DNA of 64,000 nt from Solirubrobacter taibaiensis (GCA_027587225.1 JAPDDQ010000013.1:1-64000), one strand, 5' to 3'. Shown: positions 50,738 to 59,752, numbered from the stretch's first letter. The notes: generated by a model from the sequence alone, not told the origin. Numbers and translations are program-made.

Positions 50738-51436
50738 TCAGATCTCCTGCGTCCTCGTCCTCCACAGGCCGGCGCCGAGTGCGGCGGCGGCCCACGCGAG
50801 GATGATCCCGATCGCGCCGAGCAGGGGCAAGGTGGCCACCAACCCGTCCGCGTTGTCCAGCCGGGCGATCGCGACGGCGGGGATGGCGAAGCGGCCGTCG
50901 CCGAGCACGTCGAGCTGGGCGAGCAGCGGCGCGACACCGAGCTGGAACGCGAGCACGAAGCCCATCACCTGGCCGCTGCGGCCGGTGAGCGCGGCGAGGC
51001 CGACGCAGACGGCGGCGGTGAGCGCGCCGCTGACGAGCACGGTGAGCCCGCCGCGCGCGACGTCGCTGAGGGCGGGGCGGGAGATGATCGCCGAGGCGAT
51101 CAGCGCGACGGTGAGGATGCTCAACGTCAGCACCCAGGCCGCGGGCACGCGGGAGAAGAACAGCGCGCCGCGGTTGCGGCCCGTGGCGACGAGGTCACGG
51201 AACACGCCGGACTCGATGTCCGCCCCGCCCGCAGTGGCGCCGATGATCGCGCCGGCCACGGCGGCGAGCAGCGTGAGGATGCCGACGGCGCTCTCGAAGT
51301 CCGTCGACTTGTCGAGGATCGCCCCGACCGCGTAGTAGATGACGACGGACGCCAGCACGAGCCCGGCGACGACGGCGACCATGCCGCGGCGGCGCTGCAG
51401 CTTGAGCAGGTCGGCTTGCACGAGGCGCAGCATCAC
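50738..51436 (-). CDS. ABC-2-type transporter permease
   Basis: A 232-residue membrane protein with six helices (VAVVAGLVLASVVIYYAVGA, then GILTLLAAVAGAIIGATAGG). It pairs with the ATPase encoded upstream, whose stop overlaps its GTG/ATG start. Likely exports or senses an antimicrobial or lipid. A conserved start at GTG 51436 or ATG 51433 cannot be separated. Confidence 0.87.
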   Translation of the reverse strand: MMLRLVQADLLKLQRRRGMVAVVAGLVLASVVIYYAVGAILDKSTDFESAVGILTLLAAVAGAIIGATAGGADIESGVFRDLVATGRNRGALFFSRVPAAWVLTLSILTVALIASAIISRPALSDVARGGLTVLVSGALTAAVCVGLAALTGRSGQVMGFVLAFQLGVAPLLAQLDVLGDGRFAIPAVAIARLDNADGLVATLPLLGAIGIILAWAAAALGAGLWRTRTQEI

Positions 51437-52371
51437 GCGTTCTCCAGGCGGGTCGTCATCGACAGGAACTGGTCCTCGAGGCTGCGCCGGACGGGGATCA
51501 CGCGCTCCACCGAGATGTCCTCCGCCAGCAGGCGGCGCAGCAGCACGGTGACGACGTCGGCGTCACGCGGGGCATTGCGCGCCAGCGTCGCGCGGATGCC
51601 GCCCTCGTGCTCCACGGCACGCTCGATCACCGGCACGGCGGCGAGCACGGTCGCGGCCTTCACGGCGGGCGCGGCGACGATGTCGATCGTGCGCTCGTCG
51701 CTCATGGCCGTCAGCGCCTCGATCGTCCCCTGGGCGACGACGCGGCCGTTGTCCACGATCGCGGCGGCGTCGCACGTCTTCTCCACCTCGTCGAGCAGGT
51801 GCGAGGAGAGCAGGACGGTGCGGCCCTCGTCCACGAGCGAGCGCACGAGGTGGCGGAACTCGAGGATGCCGGCGGGGTCGAGGCCGTTGACCGGCTCGTC
51901 GAGGATCAGCAGCTCCGGGTCGCACAGCAGGCAACGGGCGATCCCGAGCCGCTGACGCATGCCGAGCGAGTAGCCCTTGACGACGTCGTCCGCGCGGGCG
52001 GCGAGGCCGACGCGCTTGAGGGCGTCGGGGATGCGTCCGGCGGCGTGCTTGTCCCGCGCGGCGGCGTGCACGAGGAGGTTCTCGCGCCCGGTCAGGTGGG
52101 GGTGGAAGCGCGGCTCCTCGACGATCGCTCCCACCCGGGCGAGGGCTTGTGAGCGCTCGTCGGGCAGGGTGTGGCCGAGCAGGCGCATGGTGCCGGAGGT
52201 GGGCTCCGCCAGCCCGAGCAGCAGGCGCACGAGCGTCGTCTTTCCGGCCCCGTTCCGGCCCAGGAAGCCGAACGCGGTCCCGCGCGGCACTTCCAGGTCG
52301 ATCGACTCCAAGGCGGCCCGGGCGCCGAAGCGCTTGCCGAGGCCGTGGGTCTCGATGGCGAGCGATGTCAT
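51433..52371 (-). CDS. ABC transporter ATP-binding protein
   Basis: A 312-residue ATPase: Walker A GRNGAGKTT, signature in YSLGMRQRLGIA, Walker B LLILDEPVNGLDP and H-loop SSHLLDEVE. After the NBD a C-terminal domain of about 90 residues follows, as in drug or bacitracin exporters. ATG 52371 is selected because the two preceding codons add nothing conserved. It is the first gene of the ATPase-permease-kinase-regulator operon, with operator-like repeats upstream. Confidence 0.92.
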   Translation of the reverse strand: MTSLAIETHGLGKRFGARAALESIDLEVPRGTAFGFLGRNGAGKTTLVRLLLGLAEPTSGTMRLLGHTLPDERSQALARVGAIVEEPRFHPHLTGRENLLVHAAARDKHAAGRIPDALKRVGLAARADDVVKGYSLGMRQRLGIARCLLCDPELLILDEPVNGLDPAGILEFRHLVRSLVDEGRTVLLSSHLLDEVEKTCDAAAIVDNGRVVAQGTIEALTAMSDERTIDIVAAPAVKAATVLAAVPVIERAVEHEGGIRATLARNAPRDADVVTVLLRRLLAEDISVERVIPVRRSLEDQFLSMTTRLENA

Positions 52372-52389
52372 GGATCTCATGGTCCGCGC

Positions 52390-52405
52390 GACAGGGTGTC
52401 CTGTC
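52390..52405. promoter_or_regulatory. Inverted repeat upstream of the ABC/two-component operon
   Basis: GACAGG-GTGT-CCTGTC is a perfect six-base inverted repeat, 18 bases upstream of the ATPase start in the divergent gap. It may be the operator of the response regulator, but this is position-based. Confidence 0.4.
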
Positions 52406-52439
52406 GTCGGCCGAGCGATCCATCTCCTCGTCCCATGTA

Positions 52440-52463
52440 ATCCGATCGGATCACCCCTATTCT
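52440..52463 (+). promoter_or_regulatory. Palindrome and leaderless promoter of the DsbA-like gene
   Basis: ATCCGATCGGAT (52440-52451) is a perfect 12-bp palindrome directly upstream of the TATTCT -10 hexamer (52458-52463). The hexamer ends six bases before ATG 52470, fitting a leaderless transcript. The palindrome is a candidate operator that would control access to the -10. Confidence 0.6.
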
Positions 52464-52469
52464 GGGGCG

Positions 52470-53126
52470 ATGCCGTTGACGGTGGAAATTTGGTCCGACG
52501 TGGTCTGCCCCTGGTGCTACATCGGCAAGCGAAGGTTCGAAGCGGCGTTGGAACGCTTCGAGCACCGGGCTGAGGTCACGGTCATGTGGCGCTCCTTCGA
52601 GCTCGATCCTGACGCGTCGCGCGACGTCCACGGCTCGGCGGCCGAGCGGCTGGCCGGCAAGTTCGGGATGAGCCAGGAGCGTGCGCTGCAGCTGCACGCC
52701 GAGATGGAAGAGCGGGCCACCGGCGAGGGGCTCGAGTACCACATGGATCAGACCAAGGGCGGCAACTCCTTCGACGCGCACCGCATGATCCACCTGGCCG
52801 CGACCTACGGGCACCAGGCGGACGCCAAGGAGCGGCTGCTGCGCGCGTACTTCACCGAGGGCGAGTCGCTCGGCGTGTGGGACACGCTCGTGCGGCTGAT
52901 GGAAGAGGTCGGCGTGGACCCGGTCGAGGCGCGCGAGTCGTTGCGGCTGGACAAGTTCGCCGAGGACGTCCGCGAGGACGAGGCGCTCGCCCAGCAGCTC
53001 GGCATCCAGGGCGTGCCGTTCTTCGTCTTCGACCGCCGCTACGGGCTCTCCGGCGCGCAGCCGGTGGAGACCATGCTCACCGCGCTCGAGCGCGCGTGGG
53101 AAGAGGCGGTTAACCTGCAGGCGTGA
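52470..53126 (+). CDS. DsbA/FrnE-family thioredoxin-fold oxidoreductase
   Basis: A 218-residue cytosolic protein with the CXXC motif CPWC in SDVVCPWCYIG near residues 9-19, a helical insertion, and a late cis-proline strand (GIQGVPFFVFDRRYGLSGAQ). FrnE-type members isomerise disulfides or act as reductases under oxidative stress. The -10 TATTCT gives a leaderless start at ATG 52470. The stop overlaps the cupin start by GTGA. Confidence 0.9.
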   Translation: MPLTVEIWSDVVCPWCYIGKRRFEAALERFEHRAEVTVMWRSFELDPDASRDVHGSAAERLAGKFGMSQERALQLHAEMEERATGEGLEYHMDQTKGGNSFDAHRMIHLAATYGHQADAKERLLRAYFTEGESLGVWDTLVRLMEEVGVDPVEARESLRLDKFAEDVREDEALAQQLGIQGVPFFVFDRRYGLSGAQPVETMLTALERAWEEAVNLQA

Positions 53127-53548
53127 GCTACTCCGTGTTGCCGGCGGGCGAGGCCTTCTGGCGCCCGTCGAACCAGATGGGCGTGTTGAACACCGACCTG
53201 GCGAAGCAGCTCGGGGCCGAGGGGTTCGGCGCGCGGTTCTGGCGCCTGCGGCCCGGTGAGGCCTCCACGAAGCACCGGCACCGGCTCACGGCCGAGCTCT
53301 ACGTCGTCTTGGACGGCGAGGGGCGGATCCGGATCGGCGAGGACTCACTCGTCCTGCCGCGGTTGTCGGCGGTGTACGTGGAGCCCGAGAGCGTTCGGCA
53401 GCTCTTCAATGACGGCGATGCCGACACGCTCTGGCTGGTCATGGGGGCGCCGCACGAGGCCGCCAACACGCTGGAGATGAGCGAGGAGACGCTGGCGTTC
53501 CTGTATCCGGACGGGCCGAAGGCGCTTCCGCCGGAGCTGGCGTCGTGA
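53123..53548 (+). CDS. Cupin-domain protein
   Basis: A 141-residue cupin with the two beta-barrel motifs: KHRHRLTAELYVVLDGEG (metal ligands His, His, Glu) and a second in the region FNDGDADTLWLVM, although the second His is unclear. Such proteins bind small ligands or a metal. Start GTG 53123 overlaps the previous stop, and its own stop overlaps the next start by GTGA. Confidence 0.85.
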   Translation: MSYSVLPAGEAFWRPSNQMGVLNTDLAKQLGAEGFGARFWRLRPGEASTKHRHRLTAELYVVLDGEGRIRIGEDSLVLPRLSAVYVEPESVRQLFNDGDADTLWLVMGAPHEAANTLEMSEETLAFLYPDGPKALPPELAS

Positions 53549-54084
53549 TCGCGGACCGCCTGCACTTCACCGGGGTCGAGGAGGCCGACCGGCTGCTCGT
53601 GGAGGACCCGTTCGCGCTGCTGATCGGGTTCGCGTTGGATCAGCGCGTGCCGGTGCCGAAGGCGTTCATGGGGCCGTGGGTGTTGCGGGAGCGGCTCGGA
53701 TCGTTGTCGCCCGCGGTCGTCGCCGGAGCCGATTTGGAGCCGATCTTCCGGCAGATCCCGGCGATCCATCGCTTCCCGGCGATGATGGCCAAGCAAGTGA
53801 ACGCGCTGGCCGTGCACGTGGTGTCCGTGTACGACGGCGATGCGGCTGCCGTCTGGACGCGCGCGTCGACGTCCGACGAGCTGCGCGAGAACATCGACGG
53901 GCTCCCCGGCTACGGGAAGATGAAGGTCAAAGCCCTGGGGTCGGTGCTGTTCAAGCGCTTCGACGTCGCGTTGGCGGAGCCGCTGGTCCCGTGGCATCCC
54001 ACGTTGGGCGACGTGGACTCCGCCGAGGCGCTGGCGAACTACCAGGCGTCCAAGAAGGCCAACAAGGCCTTGTGGGAAGCCTGA
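53545..54084 (+). CDS. HhH-GPD base-excision repair glycosylase (TIGR03252-like)
   Basis: A 179-residue protein with a helix-hairpin-helix region GLPGYGKMKVKALGSVLFK near residues 119-137 and N-terminal helices AFALLIGFALDQRVPVPKA-like. TIGR03252 enzymes are actinobacterial relatives of DNA glycosylases that remove damaged bases. No iron-sulfur cysteines are visible. Start GTG 53545 overlaps the cupin stop. The 3' end overlaps the convergent RTX gene by 46 bases. Confidence 0.85.
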   Translation: MIADRLHFTGVEEADRLLVEDPFALLIGFALDQRVPVPKAFMGPWVLRERLGSLSPAVVAGADLEPIFRQIPAIHRFPAMMAKQVNALAVHVVSVYDGDAAAVWTRASTSDELRENIDGLPGYGKMKVKALGSVLFKRFDVALAEPLVPWHPTLGDVDSAEALANYQASKKANKALWEA

Positions 54085-54710
54085 CGGCTGAGCACCGCGA
54101 ACGCGTTCTCGCCCGGCTTCTTGCAGTCGCCGTTGGGCTTTGACCCGAACGCGCAGAAGTGCCGGATGCGCTCGCAGTTGCGGACGCGGTAGTCGTCGCG
54201 CTGCCAGCGCGTCTGCGCGTAGTCCTTGTTCCCCGGGCCGCAGTCGATCAGCCCGCGGCCGTAGTAGGCGATGATCCGGTCGTTCCCGGCCCCGCCGTAC
54301 ATGTTGTTCTTGCCGTGGCTGGGATAGAGGAAGTCGTTCCCGCCGCCGCCGCGCATCACGTCGGTCTGGTTCGACGGGTTGTCCTTCTCCCAGTCGCCCC
54401 ACAGCACGTCCTTGCCCTCGAGGCCGTACATCGTGTCGTCCCCGTGGTGGCCGAGCAGCTCGTCGTTGTCCTCGGTGCCCGTGCGCTCGTGATCGCGGCT
54501 GTCGAGCACCTTCCACAGGATGCCCGTGATCTTCGGCCAGCCCTTGTGCGACACGTTGCCCGTGTCCCCGCCGCCCGGCGTCTGGCGCCCGTTGCCCTCA
54601 CCGCATTGCTCACCCTGCTTGCGCGGACCGCAGCGGTCCTCTTCGTCCTGGGCCAGCGCGGTGGCCGGCGCGATCAGCAGCATTGCGGTGAGTAGCAGCG
54701 CGAGCCTCAT
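54039..54710 (-). CDS. Secreted RTX (haemolysin-type calcium-binding) repeat protein
   Basis: A 223-residue exported protein: signal peptide (LALLLTAMLLIAPATALA), then calcium-binding nonapeptide-like turns such as NDELLGHHGDDTMYGLEGKD, GGGGNDFLYP and YGGAGNDRII. Four cysteines sit in the ends of the mature protein. The C-terminal 15 or so residues lie antisense to the glycosylase gene. Likely a surface protein folded by calcium outside the cell; function unknown. Confidence 0.82.
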   Translation of the reverse strand: MRLALLLTAMLLIAPATALAQDEEDRCGPRKQGEQCGEGNGRQTPGGGDTGNVSHKGWPKITGILWKVLDSRDHERTGTEDNDELLGHHGDDTMYGLEGKDVLWGDWEKDNPSNQTDVMRGGGGNDFLYPSHGKNNMYGGAGNDRIIAYYGRGLIDCGPGNKDYAQTRWQRDDYRVRNCERIRHFCAFGSKPNGDCKKPGENAFAVLSRQASHKALLAFLDAW

Positions 54711-54719
54711 CGCGCGACA

Positions 54720-55133
54720 CTACCCGCTCGCGCGCCAGCAGAGGACGCGAAGTGGTGAGAACACGATGAGCGGTCCGGGTGGCGGCGTCGCGTAGGCCGG
54801 GTAGCGCCGCTGCAACGCGGCGAGCGACGTGGGGTCGAGCTCGCGGATCGTGGCCGTGGCGAGCACCTGCACCCAGGCGAGCTGCGTCCAGTCGTCGTCG
54901 TAGCGGTCGATGGTGATCGTCGCGCGCGGGTCGGCTCGCAGCCGCGCGAGCCGGGCCGGGACGCGCTGCTTCGGCTTGTCGTCGATGGCGCTCACGAGCG
55001 TGTCCCCGACCCGAGCGAACGTGATCGGCTGCACCCGCGGGTGCCCGCTCTCGTCGAGCAGCCCGAGGTGCGCGACGCGCGTCTCGTCAAGAAGTTCGCT
55101 CGCCCAGTCCGGCAGCTCGAAGAGGTGACGCAC
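54720..55133 (-). CDS. PPOX-class (F420/FMN split-barrel) oxidoreductase
   Basis: A 137-residue split-barrel protein: VAHLGLLDESGHPRVQPITF, then DPRATITIDRYDDDWTQLAWVQV, as in the Rv0121-like TIGR03668 family of mycobacteria. Such enzymes bind F420 or FMN. It abuts the secreted RTX gene with nine bases between and may share its transcript. Substrate unknown. Confidence 0.87.
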   Translation of the reverse strand: MRHLFELPDWASELLDETRVAHLGLLDESGHPRVQPITFARVGDTLVSAIDDKPKQRVPARLARLRADPRATITIDRYDDDWTQLAWVQVLATATIRELDPTSLAALQRRYPAYATPPPGPLIVFSPLRVLCWRASG

Positions 55134-55142
55134 AGTGGCGTT

Positions 55143-56123
55143 TTACACCAGGTCGGCGCAGACCCAGTTGTGACGGCCCGCGCCGCCGGCCCACAGGCGC
55201 GCGGCGAGGCGGTCCTGCTCGGCCTTGGAGGCCTGGTAGGCGTGCGGCGTCGATCCGCCGAGGCCCTTCCAGGTGGCCTGCATGAACTGGTAGTAACCGG
55301 AGGCGCCGGCGTGGTTGGGCGGGAGGTTCTGGCCGCCGGACTCGCACTGGACGATCGGCCACGGGATCGCCCACGGGCCGCCGGAGGTGGAGGGCGCGCG
55401 GGCGGCGCGGGCACGGGCGGCGAGCAGGCGGGAGAGCTCGCGCTCGGCCTTGCGACGGCCGGAGCGGGTCGCGTTGAGCGCGGCGACGCGGGCGGCGTGG
55501 GCGCGGGAGATGGTGTCGCGGCGCTCGCGCAGGCCGGCCGTGATGCTGGCGAGCGCGTTGCGGCGGGCGAGCACGGCGGTGCGCTCTCGCGCCTGCCGGG
55601 CCGCGAGACGTTCCAGCTCGCGCTGCTCTGACCCGGCCTCGCCGCGAGCGTCACGGACGAGATTGAGCACGCGGGTGTCCGCGCGCTCGACGCGCTTGAC
55701 GAACGACAGCGTCTCGAGCAGCTGCGGGAAGCCGTCGGCGTGCAGGACGACGGTGACGAAGTCCGGCCGGCCGCCCATGTAGCGCTCGCGCAGGAGCCCG
55801 GAGAGCTTGTCGCGCACCTCGGAGAGCCGCTCGCGCAGGCGGGTGACGCGGCGGCGGGCCGAGGCTTCACGCGCTTCGGTGGCCGCGAGGCGCGTCTCGG
55901 CCTCGTTGAGGTCCTGCTGGGCGGCGCCGAGCCGGCCTTCGAGGATCACGACCTCGCGCGTGGCCTTGCGTTCCAGCTCGCCCAGCCGGTCGGCCGCGCT
56001 GGCCAACGAGCGCTCTCGCGACTTGCCGTCGCCGATCCGGTCGCGCAGCGTGCCCTCGTCCTGCGCCACCGCGACGGGGACGAACAGGAAGACGGCAAGG
56101 ACCAGCAACACCACGCGGCGCAT
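55143..56123 (-). CDS. Secreted coiled-coil protein with lysozyme-like C-terminal domain
   Basis: About 326 residues: signal peptide (VVLLVLAVFLFVPVAVAQ), a long coiled coil (about 25-225, rich in Glu/Arg/Ala), and a transglycosylase/Rpf-like C-terminal domain with IVQCESGGQNLPPN and GASGYYQFMQATWKG. The Glu of CESGG is the expected catalytic residue. The layout resembles peptidoglycan-remodelling proteins involved in division or resuscitation. Start ATG 56123 begins the signal directly. Confidence 0.87.
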   Translation of the reverse strand: MRRVVLLVLAVFLFVPVAVAQDEGTLRDRIGDGKSRERSLASAADRLGELERKATREVVILEGRLGAAQQDLNEAETRLAATEAREASARRRVTRLRERLSEVRDKLSGLLRERYMGGRPDFVTVVLHADGFPQLLETLSFVKRVERADTRVLNLVRDARGEAGSEQRELERLAARQARERTAVLARRNALASITAGLRERRDTISRAHAARVAALNATRSGRRKAERELSRLLAARARAARAPSTSGGPWAIPWPIVQCESGGQNLPPNHAGASGYYQFMQATWKGLGGSTPHAYQASKAEQDRLAARLWAGGAGRHNWVCADLV

Positions 56124-56177
56124 CGCGTCCAACCTAGAAGCGCGTTCCCGGCGATCCTGCAATCCCGCTGTCAGGGG

Positions 56178-56183
56178 TAGCCT
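56178..56183 (+). promoter_or_regulatory. Leaderless promoter -10 of the DUF488 gene
   Basis: TAGCCT ends seven bases before GTG 56191. The same arrangement (TANNNT 6-10 bases before the start) recurs at several genes here. Confidence 0.5.
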
Positions 56184-56190
56184 CAGCGGC

Positions 56191-56628
56191 GTGGCGACGA
56201 TCTTCACCATCGGGTACGAGCGCCTGTTGCCGCCGGAGCTCGTCGCGGAGCTCGAGGCCGCGGGGGTGCAGCGGGTGATCGACGTGCGGTTCCGGCCGCA
56301 GTCGCGCCGGCCCGGGATGTCGAAGACGCGCCTCGGCGAGCTGCTCGGAGATCACGGGATCGTCTACGAGCACCGGCGCGAGCTCGGGACGCCCGCCGAC
56401 ATGCGCTGGCTGTTCCATGCGGGTCGGGTGCAGGAGGGGGCGGCGGCGTTTCTCGCCCACATCGAGGAGACCGCGCCGGACGCGCTCGACGGCCTGGCGA
56501 AGGAGCTCGAGCACGGGCCGGCGACCGCGCTGCTGTGCCTGGAGGCCGATCCCGCGGGCTGTCACCGCCGCGTGCTCACCGACTCGCTGCAAGCTCGAGT
56601 ACCAGACCTCCAAGTAGTCGATCTCTAG
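56191..56628 (+). CDS. DUF488-family protein
   Basis: A 145-residue protein starting VATIFTIGYERLLPPELVAE, with the family features IGYE, VRFRPQSRRPGMSK and CLEADPAGCHRR near the C-terminus. DUF488 members are widespread and of unknown function; some sit near nucleotide or nucleic acid enzymes. GTG 56191 is chosen from the -10 spacing. A strong hairpin terminator follows. Confidence 0.87.
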   Translation: MATIFTIGYERLLPPELVAELEAAGVQRVIDVRFRPQSRRPGMSKTRLGELLGDHGIVYEHRRELGTPADMRWLFHAGRVQEGAAAFLAHIEETAPDALDGLAKELEHGPATALLCLEADPAGCHRRVLTDSLQARVPDLQVVDL

Positions 56629-56688
56629 ACCCTTGAGCGGTTGAACAGGCTTGACCGGCCTGCGAGTTGCCGCCATTCTGATCCCCGG

Positions 56689-56722
56689 CGTGTGCCCCCG
56701 GAACGTTGGTCGGGGGCACACG
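56689..56722 (+). terminator. Hairpin terminator after DUF488, 12-bp stem
   Basis: CGTGTGCCCCCG pairs with CGGGGGCACACG around a 10-base loop. It follows the DUF488 stop by about 60 bases and precedes the kinase gene. No U-tract, as usual in this genome type. Confidence 0.75.
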
Positions 56723-56754
56723 ATCCGCTTTCACGGCTAGCGTCTAGCTCCGAC

Positions 56755-58194
56755 ATGCGCGGCCCCGCCTTGACCTCCGCGGCCCTGCGGGGACTGCTCG
56801 ACGCGACGCCCGCCGCGATCGGGTGCTTCGACGCGCAGCTGCGCGCGGTCTACGTGAACACGGCGTTCACGATGACCACCGGCGTGCAGACCGGTCGCCT
56901 CCTGAGCGAGGGGCCGCTCGCGATCGAGGTCCGGGCAATGTTGGTCGGGTCCGGGGCGCCACGCCGCGTGCGGATCGCGGAAGCGCACCGGATGCCGATC
57001 TCCGGCACGCTGTTCGTGCTCGAGGACACGCTGGTCGGGTTCGTGCTCGACGCGGGCGCGTACGAGGCGCTCGCCGTGCTGGCCGAGGAGCAGTCCGCGC
57101 TCCGGCGCGTGGCGACGCTGGTGGCGAGCGACCCCGAGCCCGAGGCGATCTTCCACGTCGTCGCCGAGGAGGCGGGTCGGCTGCTGCACGCGCGCAGCGC
57201 GGCGACGATCCGCTACGAGGGCGACTTCGCGCTGACCGTCGGCCGCTGGGTCGACGACGACCTCGGCGGGTTCGAGGTCGGCACCGTCGTCCCGACCACC
57301 GACAGCGACGGGCTCACCGCCGTGGTCGCGCGCACGGGTGCGCCGGCGCGGATCGAGGACTATCGCGGCGTGCGCGGCGTCGCGGCCGAGACGATGGTCG
57401 AGCGGGGCTACCGGTCCGCGGTCGGTGCGCCGGTCGTGGTCACGGGCGGGCGGGTCTGGGGCCTCGTCCTGGTCGCTTCGGCGGGCGCGCTCGGGGAGGA
57501 CGCCGAGCATCGGCTCGCGGGCTTCGCGGAGCTGGTCGCGCTCGCGCTCGAATCGGCGGAGGCCCGAGCGGAGATCAAGGCCTCGCGCATCCGCATCCTC
57601 GAGGCGGGCGTGACGGAGCGCCGGCGGCTCGAACGCAACCTGCACGACGGCGCGCAACAGCGGCTCGTCGCGCTCGCGGTGCAGCTGCGCGTGCTCGAGA
57701 AGCGCCTGGGTGAGCCTGACAAGGCGATCGCGCTGCTGCGCGGCGCGGCGACCGAGCTCGAGCAGGCGCTCGCCGAGCTGCGTGAGCTCGCCCGCGGGCT
57801 GCATCCCGCCGTGCTCGCCGACCGCGGACTCGCCGCGGCGCTCGAGACGCTCGCCACGCGCTCGCCGTTGCCGCTCGAGCTGGAAGGCGTGCCCGAGGGC
57901 CGGCTGGCGGAGCCGCTGGAGGCTGCCGCGTACTTCGTCGTCGCGGAGAGCCTCACCAACGCCGTCAAGCACGCCGAGGCGAGCGAGGTGCGCGTGCGCA
58001 TGGCCACCGAGGCGGGTGAGCTGCGCGTGGAGATCTCCGACGATGGCCGCGGCGGTGCTGATCCCGCGAGCGGCGGGACCGGGCTGCGCGGGCTCGCGGA
58101 TCGGGTCGAGGCGCTCGGCGGCCACCTCACGCTCGAGTCGCCGCCCGGGGCGGGCACGACGGTGCGCGCGGCACTTCCTCTCGGGCCGGCGTAA
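56755..58194 (+). CDS. PAS/GAF sensor histidine kinase, NarL family
   Basis: A 479-residue kinase: PAS-like domain at about 10-110, GAF domain at about 125-275 (AEEAGRLLHARSAATIRYEG, GAPVVVTGGRVWGLVLVAS), HisKA_3 helix RNLHDGAQQRLVALAVQLRV near 297-316 and an HATPase domain (ISDDGRGGAD, GTGLRGLADR). No membrane segments, so a cytosolic sensor, perhaps of redox or a small ligand. No response regulator is adjacent, so its partner lies elsewhere. Confidence 0.9.
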   Translation: MRGPALTSAALRGLLDATPAAIGCFDAQLRAVYVNTAFTMTTGVQTGRLLSEGPLAIEVRAMLVGSGAPRRVRIAEAHRMPISGTLFVLEDTLVGFVLDAGAYEALAVLAEEQSALRRVATLVASDPEPEAIFHVVAEEAGRLLHARSAATIRYEGDFALTVGRWVDDDLGGFEVGTVVPTTDSDGLTAVVARTGAPARIEDYRGVRGVAAETMVERGYRSAVGAPVVVTGGRVWGLVLVASAGALGEDAEHRLAGFAELVALALESAEARAEIKASRIRILEAGVTERRRLERNLHDGAQQRLVALAVQLRVLEKRLGEPDKAIALLRGAATELEQALAELRELARGLHPAVLADRGLAAALETLATRSPLPLELEGVPEGRLAEPLEAAAYFVVAESLTNAVKHAEASEVRVRMATEAGELRVEISDDGRGGADPASGGTGLRGLADRVEALGGHLTLESPPGAGTTVRAALPLGPA

Positions 58195-58226
58195 CACTCG
58201 CGGCGCTCCCGGACAGAGGCCTTGGT

Positions 58227-58739
58227 GTGACCGACTTCGACGCCCTCTACGCCGCGCACCGGGATGACGTGTGGCGCTACTTCCGGCGCCGCGCTCCCGC
58301 AGACCACGAGGACCTCGTCACCGAGGTGTTCCTCATCGCCTGGCGGCGACGCGAGGACGTGCCGCGCGAACCGCTCCCGTGGCTGTACGGCGTGGCCCGC
58401 AAGGTGCTGGCGAACCATCGCCGCGCCGGCGACCGCCGCGACGCGCTGACCGAGCGCGCCGCCGCCCACGCCACGACGTCCGCGCCCGACCTGGCGGAAG
58501 CCGTCGGCCTGCGCGCCGACCTCGCCCGCGCGCTCGCCGCGCTGCCCGACCACGATCGCGAGCTCGTCCTGCTCGTGGCCTGGGAAGGATTGACGCTCGC
58601 CGAAGCGGCCGCCACGCTCGGCTGCCGCCGCGGTGCCGCGGCCGTGCGCCTGCACCGCGCGCGCCGCCGTCTGCACACCGCACTGACCGACGAGAGCGGA
58701 CCCGCGCTCGCGTCCATGACCGCCTTGGAGGAACGATGA
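58227..58739 (+). CDS. ECF RNA polymerase sigma factor
   Basis: A 170-residue ECF sigma factor: region 2 (FDALYAAHRDDVWRYFRRRA to EVFLIAWRRREDV) and region 4 (LPDHDRELVLLVAWEGLTLA, then RRGAAAVRLHRARRRLHTAL). Start GTG 58227. Its stop overlaps the following gene by ATGA with a strong GGAGG site, an arrangement usual for sigma factor/partner pairs. Confidence 0.92.
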   Translation: MTDFDALYAAHRDDVWRYFRRRAPADHEDLVTEVFLIAWRRREDVPREPLPWLYGVARKVLANHRRAGDRRDALTERAAAHATTSAPDLAEAVGLRADLARALAALPDHDRELVLLVAWEGLTLAEAAATLGCRRGAAAVRLHRARRRLHTALTDESGPALASMTALEER

Positions 58740-59719
58740 TCGACGAGCTCGCACAGGCCGACCCGGCCCGCGACACGGCGCCGACGGCGGCCGCCGGCAC
58801 CCGGATGGACGACGAGTTGCGCCGGTTGATGGCCGCAGAGACGCCCGGTGACGTCCGCGCTGGGCGAGGCGGAGAGGTGCCGGCCCGCGTGGCGCGGCCG
58901 CGGCGCGCCCGGCGCCGGCTCGTGCTCGCTCCGGTCGCGCTCGCCACGGCCGCGCTCACACTCGGCGTCGCCCTGCCCGGCGGCAAGACCACCGCGGTCC
59001 TCGAGCCCGCGCCCGCAAACGCGGCGACCGTGCTGACCAGCCTGCGCGACAAGGTCGCCGGCGCGCCCACCCAGCAGGGCCGCTACGCGTACCTCAAGCA
59101 GATCTCCTACACGTCGCACATGGGTCAGGACTACGTCGCCGTGATCCCGCACGAGTACGAGCAGTGGGTGGCCGACGACGGCACCGGCGTGGTCAAGCAG
59201 ATCATCCACTGGGACCGGGCCACGTTCCCGAAGCCGGAGGACAAGCTGGCCTACGAGGGGCAGCGGCGGCCGGCGCTCGACGACTCGCCGCAGCGGCAGG
59301 AGGACATCGAGGTGCTCGGGATGAGCCTGGCGGAGGTGCGGGCGTTGCCCACCGACCCGGTGGCGCTCAAGGCCAAGCTTGAGGACCGCGACAACGTGGT
59401 CGTGACGGCCTACGCGGGCGCCCTGCTCTCGTTCGCGGGGACGCCGCACGACGTCAAGGTCGCGCTCTTCAGCGTGCTCAAGAGCCTGTCCGGGGCGGAG
59501 CTGGTCCCGAGCGTCACCGACCCGCTCAAGCGCACCGGCGTCGGCGTGCAGTTCGAGGACGAGGCCTGGCGCACGCTGTTCCTCTTCGACCCGGATACCG
59601 GAGCGCTGCTCGGGACCAAGTCGATCGGCAAGAAGGAGGTTCCCGGGCGCACGATCGAGGACTGGAACTTGACGGTCGAGTCCGGCCGGACGGACACCGC
59701 GCCGACGACCGCGCGCTGA
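58736..59719 (+). CDS. CU044_5270-family membrane protein, sigma-factor partner
   Basis: A 327-residue protein with one hydrophobic segment at about 62-78 (LVLAPVALATAALTLGVALP), a cytosolic N-terminal part of 60 residues and a large outer domain of strand-rich sequence. This family sits beside ECF sigma factors in actinobacteria and probably anchors or regulates them. GGAGG lies four bases before the ATG 58736. Whether it acts as an anti-sigma factor is inference. Confidence 0.85.
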   Translation: MIDELAQADPARDTAPTAAAGTRMDDELRRLMAAETPGDVRAGRGGEVPARVARPRRARRRLVLAPVALATAALTLGVALPGGKTTAVLEPAPANAATVLTSLRDKVAGAPTQQGRYAYLKQISYTSHMGQDYVAVIPHEYEQWVADDGTGVVKQIIHWDRATFPKPEDKLAYEGQRRPALDDSPQRQEDIEVLGMSLAEVRALPTDPVALKAKLEDRDNVVVTAYAGALLSFAGTPHDVKVALFSVLKSLSGAELVPSVTDPLKRTGVGVQFEDEAWRTLFLFDPDTGALLGTKSIGKKEVPGRTIEDWNLTVESGRTDTAPTTAR

Positions 59720-59731
59720 CATCAGGGGGTT

Positions 59732-59752
59732 GCGCAAACGGCCCGTCTGCGC
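59732..59752. terminator. Imperfect hairpin after the sigma operon
   Basis: GCGCA...TGCGC with inner ACGG/CCGT pairs forms a stem of nine pairs with mismatches, 13 bases after the stop. A plausible terminator without a U-tract. Confidence 0.4.
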